Shown here one piece after another: positions 6,970-15,251 of a stretch of 64,000 nucleotides of DNA. The notes beneath the pieces are model-generated. The model saw only the letters and a program-made list of their open reading frames with translations, did not search any database and was not told the origin of the DNA. The stretch is from Dyadobacter sp. 676 (GTDB taxonomy: Bacteria > Bacteroidota > Bacteroidia > Cytophagales > Spirosomataceae), in contig NZ_CP159289.1 of assembly GCF_040448675.1 (NCBI RefSeq), positions 3,683,001 through 3,747,000 of the forward strand, written 5' to 3'. Made by a program: the position numbers and the translations under genes. Position 1 is the first letter of the stretch, and each line of letters opens with the position of its first letter.

Positions 6970-9194
6970 ACGCATTCGAAGCAAATAACCCGGGCAAAAT
7001 ACCTGGAACGGGCCGCAGAGCGTTTCTCCGGAATTCGGGACGGTTGCTGATCGGGTTTCAGATGTTGCCGTTCCTCGACCTCCCAGGCTCGGATAATGCC
7101 GCCTCCCACCCGGTTGCAGGCAATGGAAAGACGATCGATTCCTGGTTGCAATTCGATTCGGAAGGCTTATTAACGGTCATTACCGGCAAAATGGAGCTCG
7201 GGCAGGGTATTCGGACGGCCCTGATGCAAATGGCAGCCGAGGAACTGGACTTGCCGATGGAGTATGTGCGCATCGTCATTGCGGATACGGCGCAGACGCA
7301 GGACGAGCGATACACCGCCGGTAGCGGTTCCATTGAAGGCAGCGGCAATTCGATCCGCCAGGCTGCCGCCGAAGCGAGGCGTTATTTGCTTAAACTGGCC
7401 GCCGACAGGTTCGATACCAGCGTCGAAAAGCTTACGGTTGCGAATGGTGTTGTAAGTTATGGGGCACAAAAGACCGCCTACCGGGATTTGATCAAAGGTA
7501 AGCAGCTCGAAGCGGAAGTGACTGGCAATGCGCCATTGAAAAAGCCCTCCGAATTTCGATTGATCGGAAAGCCGGTTACCCGGTTGGATATTGCGCAAAT
7601 TGCGGCCGCTAAACCTTATTACATCCAGGATATGCGATTGCCCGGAATGGTCCACGCGCGGGTGTTACGTCCGCCTGCCTATTCCGCAAAGCTGCTTTCT
7701 GTCCCCGAAGAGGAAGTTATGAAATTGCCACACGTGACTCGGGTGGTGAGAAACGGCAGCTTCATAGCGGTGGTGGCGGACGATGAGTTTCAGAGCATCG
7801 AAGCATGGAGGCTGTTGCGGGAAAAGGCTAAATGGGATATTCCGGCGATATCGCCGGAGCCTGCCGGAATTTACGACGATATTTTGAGGAAGGGGACAGC
7901 CGCCGAAATGGTGGAAGAAAAGAACAATGTGGAAAAAGAACTGGCGGAGGCGACGGTAACATGGGAGGCGGTCTATAAACGGCCCTATCATATGCATGGC
8001 TCCATCGGGCCTTCGTGCGCCATTGCCGAATGGAAGGATGGCTTGCTGACGATCTGGTCGCATAGCCAGGGCGTGTATCCGTTGAGGAGGACAATTTCCC
8101 ATCTTTTGGGCCTTCCGGAGAATAAAATCCGCATTATCGGTACACCAGGCTCCGGCTGCTATGGACATAATGGTGCCGACGATGTGGCCGGCGACGCTGC
8201 TTTGATCGCCATGCGGGTGCCGGGTAGGCCTGTGCGTGTGCAATGGATGCGGGAAGACGAGCATCAATGGGAGCCTTATGGTTCGGCAATGATCCTGAAA
8301 ATTAAGGGAGGGATTGACCGGGACGGTCGTGTGAATGCCTGGCAAACGGAAATCTGGTCCGACACGCATTCCACGCGCCCGGGTGGTAATGCCGGGTATT
8401 TGCTGGCGGCGCGCGATCTTGAAAAGCCATTCAGTTTTAAAGCAGGCGGCTTTTCGGGCGGTAGCCACCGGAATTCGGTGCCTTTATACGATTTTGCTTC
8501 CCAAAAAATTACTCTGCATGATTATAAGGGCCCGCTACGGACTTCGGCACTCCGAAGCCTGGGTGCCTACGCCAATATTTTTGCACTGGAATCCTTTATG
8601 GATGAACTGGCTATTAAAGCCGGAAAAGATCCCGTGACATTCAGGCTAATGCATTTGAAGGACCCGCGGGCACGGGCTGTGATCGAGTTGCTGGTGGAGA
8701 AAGGAGGATGGAGAAAAAGGAAGAGAGAGCATATAGGAGAGGGACTTGCATTTGCGCGGTATAAAAACAATGCGGCTTATTGTGCGGTGAAAGCGGAGGT
8801 CTCGATCGATCCTCAGCGCAAAACTTACAGGATTACGAAGCTGAGCGGCGCAATCGACGCCGGACAGGCTATTAACAGTACAGGAATAGTCAATCAGACT
8901 GCCGGGGGGATGATCCAGGCGGCGAGTTGGACGATGCTGGAAGAGGTGCTTTACGATCGAAATGGTATCACCAGTACCTCCTGGGATAAATATCCGATCC
9001 TTCGTTTTGAAGATGTGCCTGATACGGAAGTTTTTATGATCGATCGGCCGGAACTGGAACCCATGGGGGCCGGCGAAGCTGCGCAGGGACCCACCGCAGC
9101 CGCCATTGCCAATGCGATTTTCCATGCAACGGGCAGCCGTTTACGTGAACTTCCGCTTCGTCCCGACAAAATCGACTGGAAAAAGCTCGGCTGA
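6966..9194 (+). CDS. Molybdopterin-binding large subunit (IorB/aldehyde-xanthine dehydrogenase type)
   Basis: A 742-residue catalytic subunit with a twin-arginine signal (GRRAFLR, residues 16-22) followed by a hydrophobic stretch, so the enzyme is exported folded with its cofactor to the periplasm. The large-subunit hallmarks include GQGIRTALMQMAAEEL, RGPLRTSALRSLGAYAN-like cofactor loops and a C-terminal GAGEAAQGPTAAAIANAI with the catalytic Glu region. Together with the Fe-S subunit it would hydroxylate an N-heterocycle or aldehyde using water, passing electrons to an external acceptor such as a cytochrome. The substrate cannot be read from the sequence. No flavin subunit or molybdenum insertion chaperone is adjacent. 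Confidence 0.9.
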   Translation: MNAFEANNPGKIPGTGRRAFLRNSGRLLIGFQMLPFLDLPGSDNAASHPVAGNGKTIDSWLQFDSEGLLTVITGKMELGQGIRTALMQMAAEELDLPMEYVRIVIADTAQTQDERYTAGSGSIEGSGNSIRQAAAEARRYLLKLAADRFDTSVEKLTVANGVVSYGAQKTAYRDLIKGKQLEAEVTGNAPLKKPSEFRLIGKPVTRLDIAQIAAAKPYYIQDMRLPGMVHARVLRPPAYSAKLLSVPEEEVMKLPHVTRVVRNGSFIAVVADDEFQSIEAWRLLREKAKWDIPAISPEPAGIYDDILRKGTAAEMVEEKNNVEKELAEATVTWEAVYKRPYHMHGSIGPSCAIAEWKDGLLTIWSHSQGVYPLRRTISHLLGLPENKIRIIGTPGSGCYGHNGADDVAGDAALIAMRVPGRPVRVQWMREDEHQWEPYGSAMILKIKGGIDRDGRVNAWQTEIWSDTHSTRPGGNAGYLLAARDLEKPFSFKAGGFSGGSHRNSVPLYDFASQKITLHDYKGPLRTSALRSLGAYANIFALESFMDELAIKAGKDPVTFRLMHLKDPRARAVIELLVEKGGWRKRKREHIGEGLAFARYKNNAAYCAVKAEVSIDPQRKTYRITKLSGAIDAGQAINSTGIVNQTAGGMIQAASWTMLEEVLYDRNGITSTSWDKYPILRFEDVPDTEVFMIDRPELEPMGAGEAAQGPTAAAIANAIFHATGSRLRELPLRPDKIDWKKLG

Positions 9195-9245
9195 TTGCCT
9201 GATAATGCGCTGCTTCTCCGGCCGTGATAGCAAAACCGTGCCCGC

Positions 9246-10592
9246 CTACGAAATAGACGGGAATGAGATCCCCTTGATTTTACGGAACAATTCTACTGCA
9301 TAAAGGTCGGTCATCCCTGAAACAAAGTCGAGGACCGTCTGGATTTTGGAATAAGTGTCTGTTCGTGTGGTGATAAACTGTTTCGGGATCAGATCGACCA
9401 GTTTGCGGGTATAATGCGAGTTGTTGTAAAGGTATGCCGGCACGAACTCTTCGAGCAGCCCGCCCATTACTTTGTAGCCAGCCACCTCTATCTGGACCAC
9501 CGAGGAATAGTTGTAAATTTTCTGAACGGAAATACGCTCGATTTCTTTCATCGCAGACCGGTGTGGTTCTGGAATGCGGTCGATGAGGCTTGCATTGAAA
9601 TCGCCATTCAAAATTGCTTCCTGTTCATTGATAAACAGCTCCGAGCAGACGCCTATGAGCGTGCTGATCGATTTCGCACGCAGCAAGCCTATTTTCGCGT
9701 CATCGTCTTCGATGCCGGCAAGCCTGGCTTCCATTCGCGGATCGTTGCAAAGCGCGAGCAGCAATGCTTCGACTTCCTGGTAGGAAAGGATTTTCAAACG
9801 GTGCGCATCCTCGAGATCGATGATATTGTAACAAATGTCGTCCGCCGCTTCCACCAGATATACCAGGGGATGCCTTTTGTAAACCAGCGGGGATTCCGAA
9901 ACCTGCGAAAGCCCGAGCTCCGCGGCGATCTTTTGGAAACCAGGTTGTTCTGATTGGAAAAAGCCGTATTTTTTGGTATAAATATTCGCCTTACGATGCC
10001 CGGCGAGTGATTCGCATGGATATTTGGCGATGGCGGCGAGGGTAGAATAAGTCAGCGCGAAACTGCCGTAGCCCTTACCCGCATACGGATGTGTCAGAAT
10101 TCGGATGGCGTTGGCGTTACCTTCAAAATGTGTCAGATCGGCCCATTGTGCTTCGGTCACGTCATTTTGGTATTTCGAGCCTTCGCCGTCGGTGAAGTAA
10201 TGCGAAATCGCCGCCTCCCCCGAATGTCCGAAAGCGGGGTTCCCGAGGTCGTGGGCCAGGCATGCCGCCGATACGATGTTCCCGATTTCGCTGATGAGCG
10301 GTAAAGTCTCGTCAACCCGGGGATCGTGGCTTTGCAGATGATTGTAAAACATCCGTCCGAGCGATTTGCCCACGCTCGCTACTTCCAGGCTGTGGGTGAG
10401 CCGGTTATGAACGAAAATGCTGCCTGGGAGCGGGAAAACCTGTGTTTTGTTCTGCAAACGGCGGAACGGCGATGAAAAGATCAGCCTGTCGTAATCGCGC
10501 TGGAATTCCGAGCGCGCTTCGGTCGGGTCGGAGTTGTATTTGTCTTCACTGCCCCAGCGTTTAGCGGACAGCAATTTTTCCCACTGCATCAT
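9246..10592 (-). CDS. dgt: dGTP triphosphohydrolase
   Basis: About 448 residues with the dGTPase N-terminus FQRDYDRLIFSSPFRRLQNK and the HD-domain metal ligands in HNRLTHSLEVA and ACLAHDLGNPAFGHSGE, followed by DDICYNIIDLED. It hydrolyses dGTP (and possibly other dNTPs) to the nucleoside and triphosphate, controlling dNTP pools. The start is placed at the ATG-ATG at 10592/10589 with an upstream AGAAG stretch; the longer open frame to 10709 adds a basic, non-conserved extension. It is convergent with the hydroxylase genes and divergent from the DUF3500 gene. Confidence 0.93.
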   Translation of the reverse strand: MMQWEKLLSAKRWGSEDKYNSDPTEARSEFQRDYDRLIFSSPFRRLQNKTQVFPLPGSIFVHNRLTHSLEVASVGKSLGRMFYNHLQSHDPRVDETLPLISEIGNIVSAACLAHDLGNPAFGHSGEAAISHYFTDGEGSKYQNDVTEAQWADLTHFEGNANAIRILTHPYAGKGYGSFALTYSTLAAIAKYPCESLAGHRKANIYTKKYGFFQSEQPGFQKIAAELGLSQVSESPLVYKRHPLVYLVEAADDICYNIIDLEDAHRLKILSYQEVEALLLALCNDPRMEARLAGIEDDDAKIGLLRAKSISTLIGVCSELFINEQEAILNGDFNASLIDRIPEPHRSAMKEIERISVQKIYNYSSVVQIEVAGYKVMGGLLEEFVPAYLYNNSHYTRKLVDLIPKQFITTRTDTYSKIQTVLDFVSGMTDLYAVELFRKIKGISFPSIS

Positions 10593-10736
10593 ATTGTTTC
10601 TTCTGATAAACCGCAAAACTAACGCCTTTCGCGGGAAAATACGCGGGAAAGAAGCAATGGTCGTTTCCAGGTAGAAACGAATGCGCCGGCGGCTTTTAAG
10701 GGGTAACAACCAAAGATTTATTTCAACCGAAACGAT

Positions 10737-11809
10737 ATGAAAAAGTTAGTCTGGTGTCTGGTTTTCGGATTAATGCTAGCACAAACCGGCAATCCGGCTG
10801 TTGGAAGCAAGTCGCCGGCCGGGAATGGCCCGAATGATGAAAAGCTTGCCCGGGAAATGCAGGCGGCAGTAACGGGGTTTCTGAAAACGCTTTCGGCCGG
10901 GCAGCGAAAAGAAACGGAGCTTCCCTACGCGGACCTGGCCCGTTTTGACTGGAATTTTACACCCCGCGCCCGCAAAGGGATCACTTTTAAAACGATGAAC
11001 GCCGCCCAGCGCAAAGCCGCCATGGAGATGATCCGCGTAGTGCTTAGCCAGGAAGGGTACAACAAAGCCGAGCAGATCATCGACCTCGAAAATGTGCTTC
11101 GCGTGGTGGAATCCCGCCCGGCCAACGATACTTACCGCGATCCCGGGAACTATGCATTCCTCGTTTTTGGCGAACCAGGCAATGGACCGTGGGGCTGGCG
11201 CGTCGAAGGGCACCATTTGTCGCTGCATTTTTCGTCGATAGACAACCAGATCACCTATACACCCAGTTTTATGGGCAGTAACCCAGGCGTGGTAATGGCC
11301 GACGTGCCCCAAAAGGGCAGGCGTATTCTCAAAGCCGAACAGGATATGGCTTTCGAGCTGCTTCATAGCTTAGACGCCTCCCAACTGGCGAAAGCGAATC
11401 TTGGGCCTAAAGCACCGAACGAAATATTTACTTCCAATGCAAGAAAGGCCTCACTGGCAAAAATGGAAGGCATTGCCATGGGGGAACTCGATGCGGACAG
11501 AAGGCGATATTCAAAAAACTGGTTATGGCTTACCTTCAGCGCTATCATGTTACGTTAAAGAACCAACAGTGGGCCGAGCTTGAAAAGAACGGTCTCGACA
11601 AAATCCATTTTGCCTGGCTCGGCGACCAGCAACCCGAAATCGGTACCGGCCACGGGCATTACTATCGCATCCACGGCCCTACATTCCTGATCGAATTCGA
11701 CAACACGCAGAACGGCGGCAACCATATTCACTCGGTAGTACGCGATCTGACCAGCGATTTCGGGGAAGACCTGTTGCAGGCGCATTATGAGGCGGGACAT
11801 AAGAAGTGA
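10737..11809 (+). CDS. DUF3500 secreted protein (one frameshift)
   Basis: A signal peptide (MKKLVWCLVFGLMLAQTG) precedes a DUF3500 domain, seen in WNFTPRARKGITFKTM and ENVLRVVESRPANDTYRDPGNYAFLVFGEP. The C-terminal half, with HYYRIHGPTFLIEFDNTQ and NHIHSVVRDLTSDFG, lies in another frame from about 11520. Adding one A to the A6 run at 11513-11518 gives a continuous SKKLVMAYLQ and a protein of about 357 residues, the usual size. The family is poorly characterised; it is probably periplasmic. The single homopolymer change suggests a sequencing error rather than a pseudogene. Confidence 0.85.
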
Positions 11810-11858
11810 GGGAATAGGAGTAAAAACCCGTATATTCGGATAACCAAAAATCAGGGAA

Positions 11859-12095
11859 ATGGCTACAACAGGATTGAAAGAACGGTTGATCGATAAAATC
11901 AGGAGCATCGATAATGAGGATATTCCGGCGGAGGCTTACCGGCTGCTGGGAGCCGAAACCGATATCGAGGAGCCTTACGATTTGAATCGGGAACAGACGG
12001 AGGCAATAGCAGAAGCAAGACAACAAATCAAAAGTGGTGCATATCTAACCAATCATGAGGCGGATAAAGAAATAGACGAATGGCTAAACAAGTAA
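11859..12095 (+). CDS. Antitoxin-like protein paired with a dead ParE/RelE-type toxin
   Basis: A 78-residue acidic protein with an intact frame, starting MATTGLKERLIDKIRSID, rich in E and D, and ending in DKEIDEWLNK. The composition and the layout, with the stop codon overlapping the start of a RelE/ParE-like remnant, fit a type II antitoxin. It probably binds the toxin through its C-terminal half and the promoter through its N-terminal half. The toxin partner (12080-12385) is non-functional. Confidence 0.7.
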   Translation: MATTGLKERLIDKIRSIDNEDIPAEAYRLLGAETDIEEPYDLNREQTEAIAEARQQIKSGAYLTNHEADKEIDEWLNK

Positions 12096-12385
12096 TCTGG
12101 TCCGCCAGAGCACACTGATAGAAAGGAAATATTGGAATACTGGATTCGAAGAAACAAATCCAAAGCTTATAGCCGGAGACTGAACCGGCTTTTTAAGGAC
12201 GCAGCGTAATTAATATCTATGTTCCCCAATATAGGAAAACGAACAAGCGTCGACCATGTCGGTATCAAGATCGTACGGGATTATTTTCTGATTATAAGGA
12301 AACCGAATCAGAAATACATATTCTGACGATTTGGAATAGTAATCAGAATCCGGAAAATTTGGAGTGGGATTTTAACGACCGATGA
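12080..12385 (+). pseudogene. Remnant of a RelE/ParE-type toxin
   Basis: Reading across frames gives MAKQVIWSARAH, then DRKEILEYWIRRNKSKAYS and LFKDA, then ISMFPNIGKRTSVDHVG and VRDYFLI, then YKETESEIHILTIWNSN and EWDFNDR. These are the ordered segments of a ParE/RelE toxin (W near the N-terminus, YW helix, FPNIGK loop, IW strand). It has at least three lesions: a two-base loss near 12112, an in-frame TAA near 12210, and a one-base loss near 12290. The nonsense codon makes true decay likely. Its stop overlaps the rluE-type start (ATGA). Confidence 0.75.
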
Positions 12386-13026
12386 CTTCGCACCGCTACT
12401 TCATTATCAACAAGCCACCCAACATGGTTTCCCAGTTCGTCAGCTCGCACGATGTGCGTTTGCTGGGGGAACTGGATTTTGCATTTCCGGAAGGAACGCA
12501 TGCAGTAGGCCGACTTGACAGCCTTTCGGAAGGGCTGCTGATCCTCACCACCAACAAGAGAGTTACCAATTTGCTGTTTCTCGGCGAAGTGCCACACAAG
12601 CGTACCTACTGGGTGAATGTTGGCCACGTCGTGGCGCCTGAAACCGTGGAGTTGCTACGCACGGGCATTCCCATTCGTGTAAAAGGGGGCGGGTATTACA
12701 CCACAGCACCCTGCGAAGTGGAAATCATCGAACGACCGGCGATTTTGACCAGACATAAAAATGAAACGCAGCCGGATGTGCCGAATACCTGGCTGAGCAT
12801 TACGCTTACGGAGGGGAAATATCACCAGGTGCGTAAGATGGTGCGGGAAGCCAACCATCGTTGCAAACGCCTGGTTCGGGCCAGTATCGAGGACCTGGAA
12901 CTGGGCGACCTGCCGCCCGGCGGGGTGAAGGAAATCGAAGAAGAGGAGTTTTTCAGGTTGTTGAAAATAGACAACTGGAAGTCAGCGATTTCGGCCGACC
13001 GTTTTGTAGAAGAGCCGCTTATCTAA
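12382..13026 (+). CDS. rluE: 23S rRNA pseudouridine synthase, RluE/RsuA family
   Basis: A 214-residue synthase with the catalytic aspartate D46 in GRLDSLSEGLL, KRTYWV and the C-terminal EGKYHQVRKM motif of the RsuA/RluE subgroup. It converts a uridine in 23S rRNA to pseudouridine. The N-terminus lacks an S4 domain, as in RluE. The E. coli target position is known, but the target here is only inferred by family. Confidence 0.9.
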   Translation: MTSHRYFIINKPPNMVSQFVSSHDVRLLGELDFAFPEGTHAVGRLDSLSEGLLILTTNKRVTNLLFLGEVPHKRTYWVNVGHVVAPETVELLRTGIPIRVKGGGYYTTAPCEVEIIERPAILTRHKNETQPDVPNTWLSITLTEGKYHQVRKMVREANHRCKRLVRASIEDLELGDLPPGGVKEIEEEEFFRLLKIDNWKSAISADRFVEEPLI

Positions 13027-13092
13027 AATCCGGCACATTAGTTGCTGCCGGAATTAGTTTTAACCTGTTGCTTACATCAAACCGATCGCGTC

Positions 13093-13464
13093 ATGAACCT
13101 CATTGGGAACATTATCTGGCTTATTTTCGGCGGATTTGTCGTTTTTATCGAATACATGGCCGCGGGGCTCGCACTTTGTCTGACGATCGTCGGCATTCCC
13201 TTCGGTATCCAATGCTTTAAAATAGGTATCATGACGCTTTTTCCGTTCGGGCAGCATGTGCGGGAGGTGCCCGGCGATTCGGGCTGTTTGTCGACCGTTT
13301 TCAACATTATCTGGATTTTTCTGGGCGGCATCTGGATCGCGCTGACGCATTTGGTTTTTGGCATTTTGCTTGCCATCACCATTATCGGCCTGCCGTTTGC
13401 GAAACAGCATTTTAAATTGATGAGCCTTTCGTTTGCACCTTTCGGTAAGGAGATCTATTCATGA
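13093..13464 (+). CDS. YccF domain inner-membrane protein
   Basis: A 123-residue membrane protein with two repeated units, each with N-I-I-W-hydrophobic and GIPFGIQCFKI/GLPFAKQHFKL motifs ending in a Pro-Phe-Gly turn. This is the YccF (DUF307) duplication, with about four membrane segments. The function is unknown. The ATG at 13093 is preferred over 13042 because the family starts at the N-I-IW strand. It overlaps the next gene by 4 bases. Confidence 0.85.
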   Translation: MNLIGNIIWLIFGGFVVFIEYMAAGLALCLTIVGIPFGIQCFKIGIMTLFPFGQHVREVPGDSGCLSTVFNIIWIFLGGIWIALTHLVFGILLAITIIGLPFAKQHFKLMSLSFAPFGKEIYS

Positions 13465-14450
13465 AAGCCATTGTGATAGCCCATCCCGGCGCACCGGAAG
13501 TTTTGCAGCCGCAGGAACGCGAAATCCCGCAGCCCACCAGTTCGGAAGTATTGATCAGGATTTACGCCGCGGGTATTAACAGGCCGGATGTTTTTCAGAG
13601 AAAAGGCAATTATCCGCCGCCACCCGGTGCGCCGCAGGACATTCCCGGACTCGAAGTAGCCGGGATAATAGAAAAAGTCGGAGCGGATGCGGCCCGGTGG
13701 AAGCCGGGGGATCGCGTATGCGCATTGCTCGTGGGCGGGGGGTACGCGGAATATGCACTTGCACAGGCGGGGCATTGCCTGCCGGTACCCGAGGGTTTCG
13801 ATTTTGCACAGGCGGCTTCGCTGCCCGAAACTGTATTTACCGTTTGGCATAATGTGTTCCAAAGGGGCCGGTTGCAGGCAGGCGAGCGCTTTTTGGTACA
13901 CGGAGGCAGCAGCGGTATTGGCATTACCGCCATTCAGCTTGCCAAAGCATTCGGTGCGGAAGTCATTACCACGGCTGGGTCGGATGAAAAATGCGCGGCT
14001 TGTAATGCATTGGGCGCCGATATTAGCATTAATTATAAAACTTCCGATTTCGAAGGAGCGCTGGGAAAATTAGGCGTAGATGTGATCCTCGACATGGTCG
14101 GTGGCGATTACATTCCCAAAAACCTCCGTTTGCTGCGCGAGGAAGGCAGGCTGGTTTTCATCAATACGATGAAAGGAGGAAAGGTCCCTGGGCCGGATGC
14201 TGCGGATTTTGGCCTGATTATGCGCAAGCGTTTGACGGTTACAGGAAGCACATTGCGGAACCGTGACCATGCATTTAAAACCGCGCTGGCATCGGAAATA
14301 TACCGACATGTGTGGCCGGTTTTGGAAAGAAGGCAGTTCAAAGCCGTAATTGCCGCCACTTTTCCCCTTGCCGATGCCGCGAAAGCACATGCATTAATGG
14401 AGAGCAGCGATCATATCGGCAAAATTATTCTGCTGAATGAATGGTCGTGA
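13461..14450 (+). CDS. NAD(P)H quinone oxidoreductase (zinc-less MDR, PIG3 type)
   Basis: A 329-residue medium-chain reductase. The N-terminal GroES-like domain is seen in RIYAAGINRPDVFQRKGNYPPPPG; the Rossmann domain has VHGGSSGIGITAIQLAKAFG (NADPH binding). Zinc-binding cysteines of alcohol dehydrogenases are absent, so it is the quinone/enone reductase class. The human PIG3-like RKGNYPPP segment supports this subgroup. It reduces quinones or enones using NADPH. Confidence 0.9.
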   Translation: MKAIVIAHPGAPEVLQPQEREIPQPTSSEVLIRIYAAGINRPDVFQRKGNYPPPPGAPQDIPGLEVAGIIEKVGADAARWKPGDRVCALLVGGGYAEYALAQAGHCLPVPEGFDFAQAASLPETVFTVWHNVFQRGRLQAGERFLVHGGSSGIGITAIQLAKAFGAEVITTAGSDEKCAACNALGADISINYKTSDFEGALGKLGVDVILDMVGGDYIPKNLRLLREEGRLVFINTMKGGKVPGPDAADFGLIMRKRLTVTGSTLRNRDHAFKTALASEIYRHVWPVLERRQFKAVIAATFPLADAAKAHALMESSDHIGKIILLNEWS

Positions 14451-15199
14451 GCCGGTCGTTGAGGATCTTCGAGATTTGATCGGCTTGCGCGTACACCATC
14501 AAGTGCCCGCCGCCTTCGATTACAATGTCCGGCTTTACGATCACGATGGGAATCAGCTTGTCGGCGGAGCCATGGATATGGAACAGGTTTTCGACCTTCT
14601 CTTTACGGTCCCAGCCGCTCATGCGTATCAGTGCCCATTTCAGGAATTTACTATCGGTGTCGTGCAGGATTTTTTTTAGCAACGTCTTCAATTCCGGCGT
14701 GTCGGCCCCGAAATATCCGTAGGTAATCCGGTTAGCGGATTTCAGCAACGGAGCCGACAGAGGCGACATGAGTAAAAACCGTATCATTAACTGATAAAAT
14801 TTCGAAAGCGGGACACCCGTCGACATGCTCGAAATGAGCGTAACTTGTTGCGGACAAGCCACATCCGCGATTTCCGACGCAACCACTCCCCCCGAAAGAA
14901 AGGCCCACCAGCTGGAAAGGCTGCGAAGTATCGATTTGCTTGCTCAGGCGGGCTGCGTAATGTTGCAATGTTTCCTTTTTTAAAGGCCTTACCCACTTGA
15001 TATACTTCACATTCAGCCGCGGGTCGAGTTTCAGCTTGGTGAACACGCGCTCGTCGGCGCCCAGGCCGCTGATAAAGTAGACGTTCATTTTCTTTACAGA
15101 GGGATCTACCGCGGAACTGTCGGTTGCGCTCATGGCCCGGGGGGCGGAAAATGAAAGGATTGTCAAAAGGAAACAGGAGTTACGTATTTTCGAAAACAT
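14425..15199 (-). CDS. Secreted alpha/beta hydrolase (one frameshift)
   Basis: The N-terminal part carries a signal-like segment, FISGLGADERVF and the nucleophile elbow GLSFGG (catalytic Ser). The remainder, with the acid in HIHGSADKLIP and the His in EGGGHLMV, lies in another frame. The break is at the G6 run near 14886-14891: with five G the sequence reads GLSFGGVVASEIA continuously. Repaired, the product is about 258 residues, usual for the fold. A complete Ser-Asp-His triad after repair argues for a sequencing error. The 3' end overlaps the convergent quinone reductase gene by 26 bases. The substrate is unknown. Confidence 0.85.
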
Positions 15200-15251
15200 A
15201 AACGGGTGCTTTCACTTCGGATATACGAACTCCTGCAAAAATAATGCCGTG

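Noticed and set aside
9246..10709. A longer dgt start at 10709
   Set aside because: The extra 39 residues are basic and unlike the dGTPase family; the ATG pair at 10592/10589 has the expected spacing.
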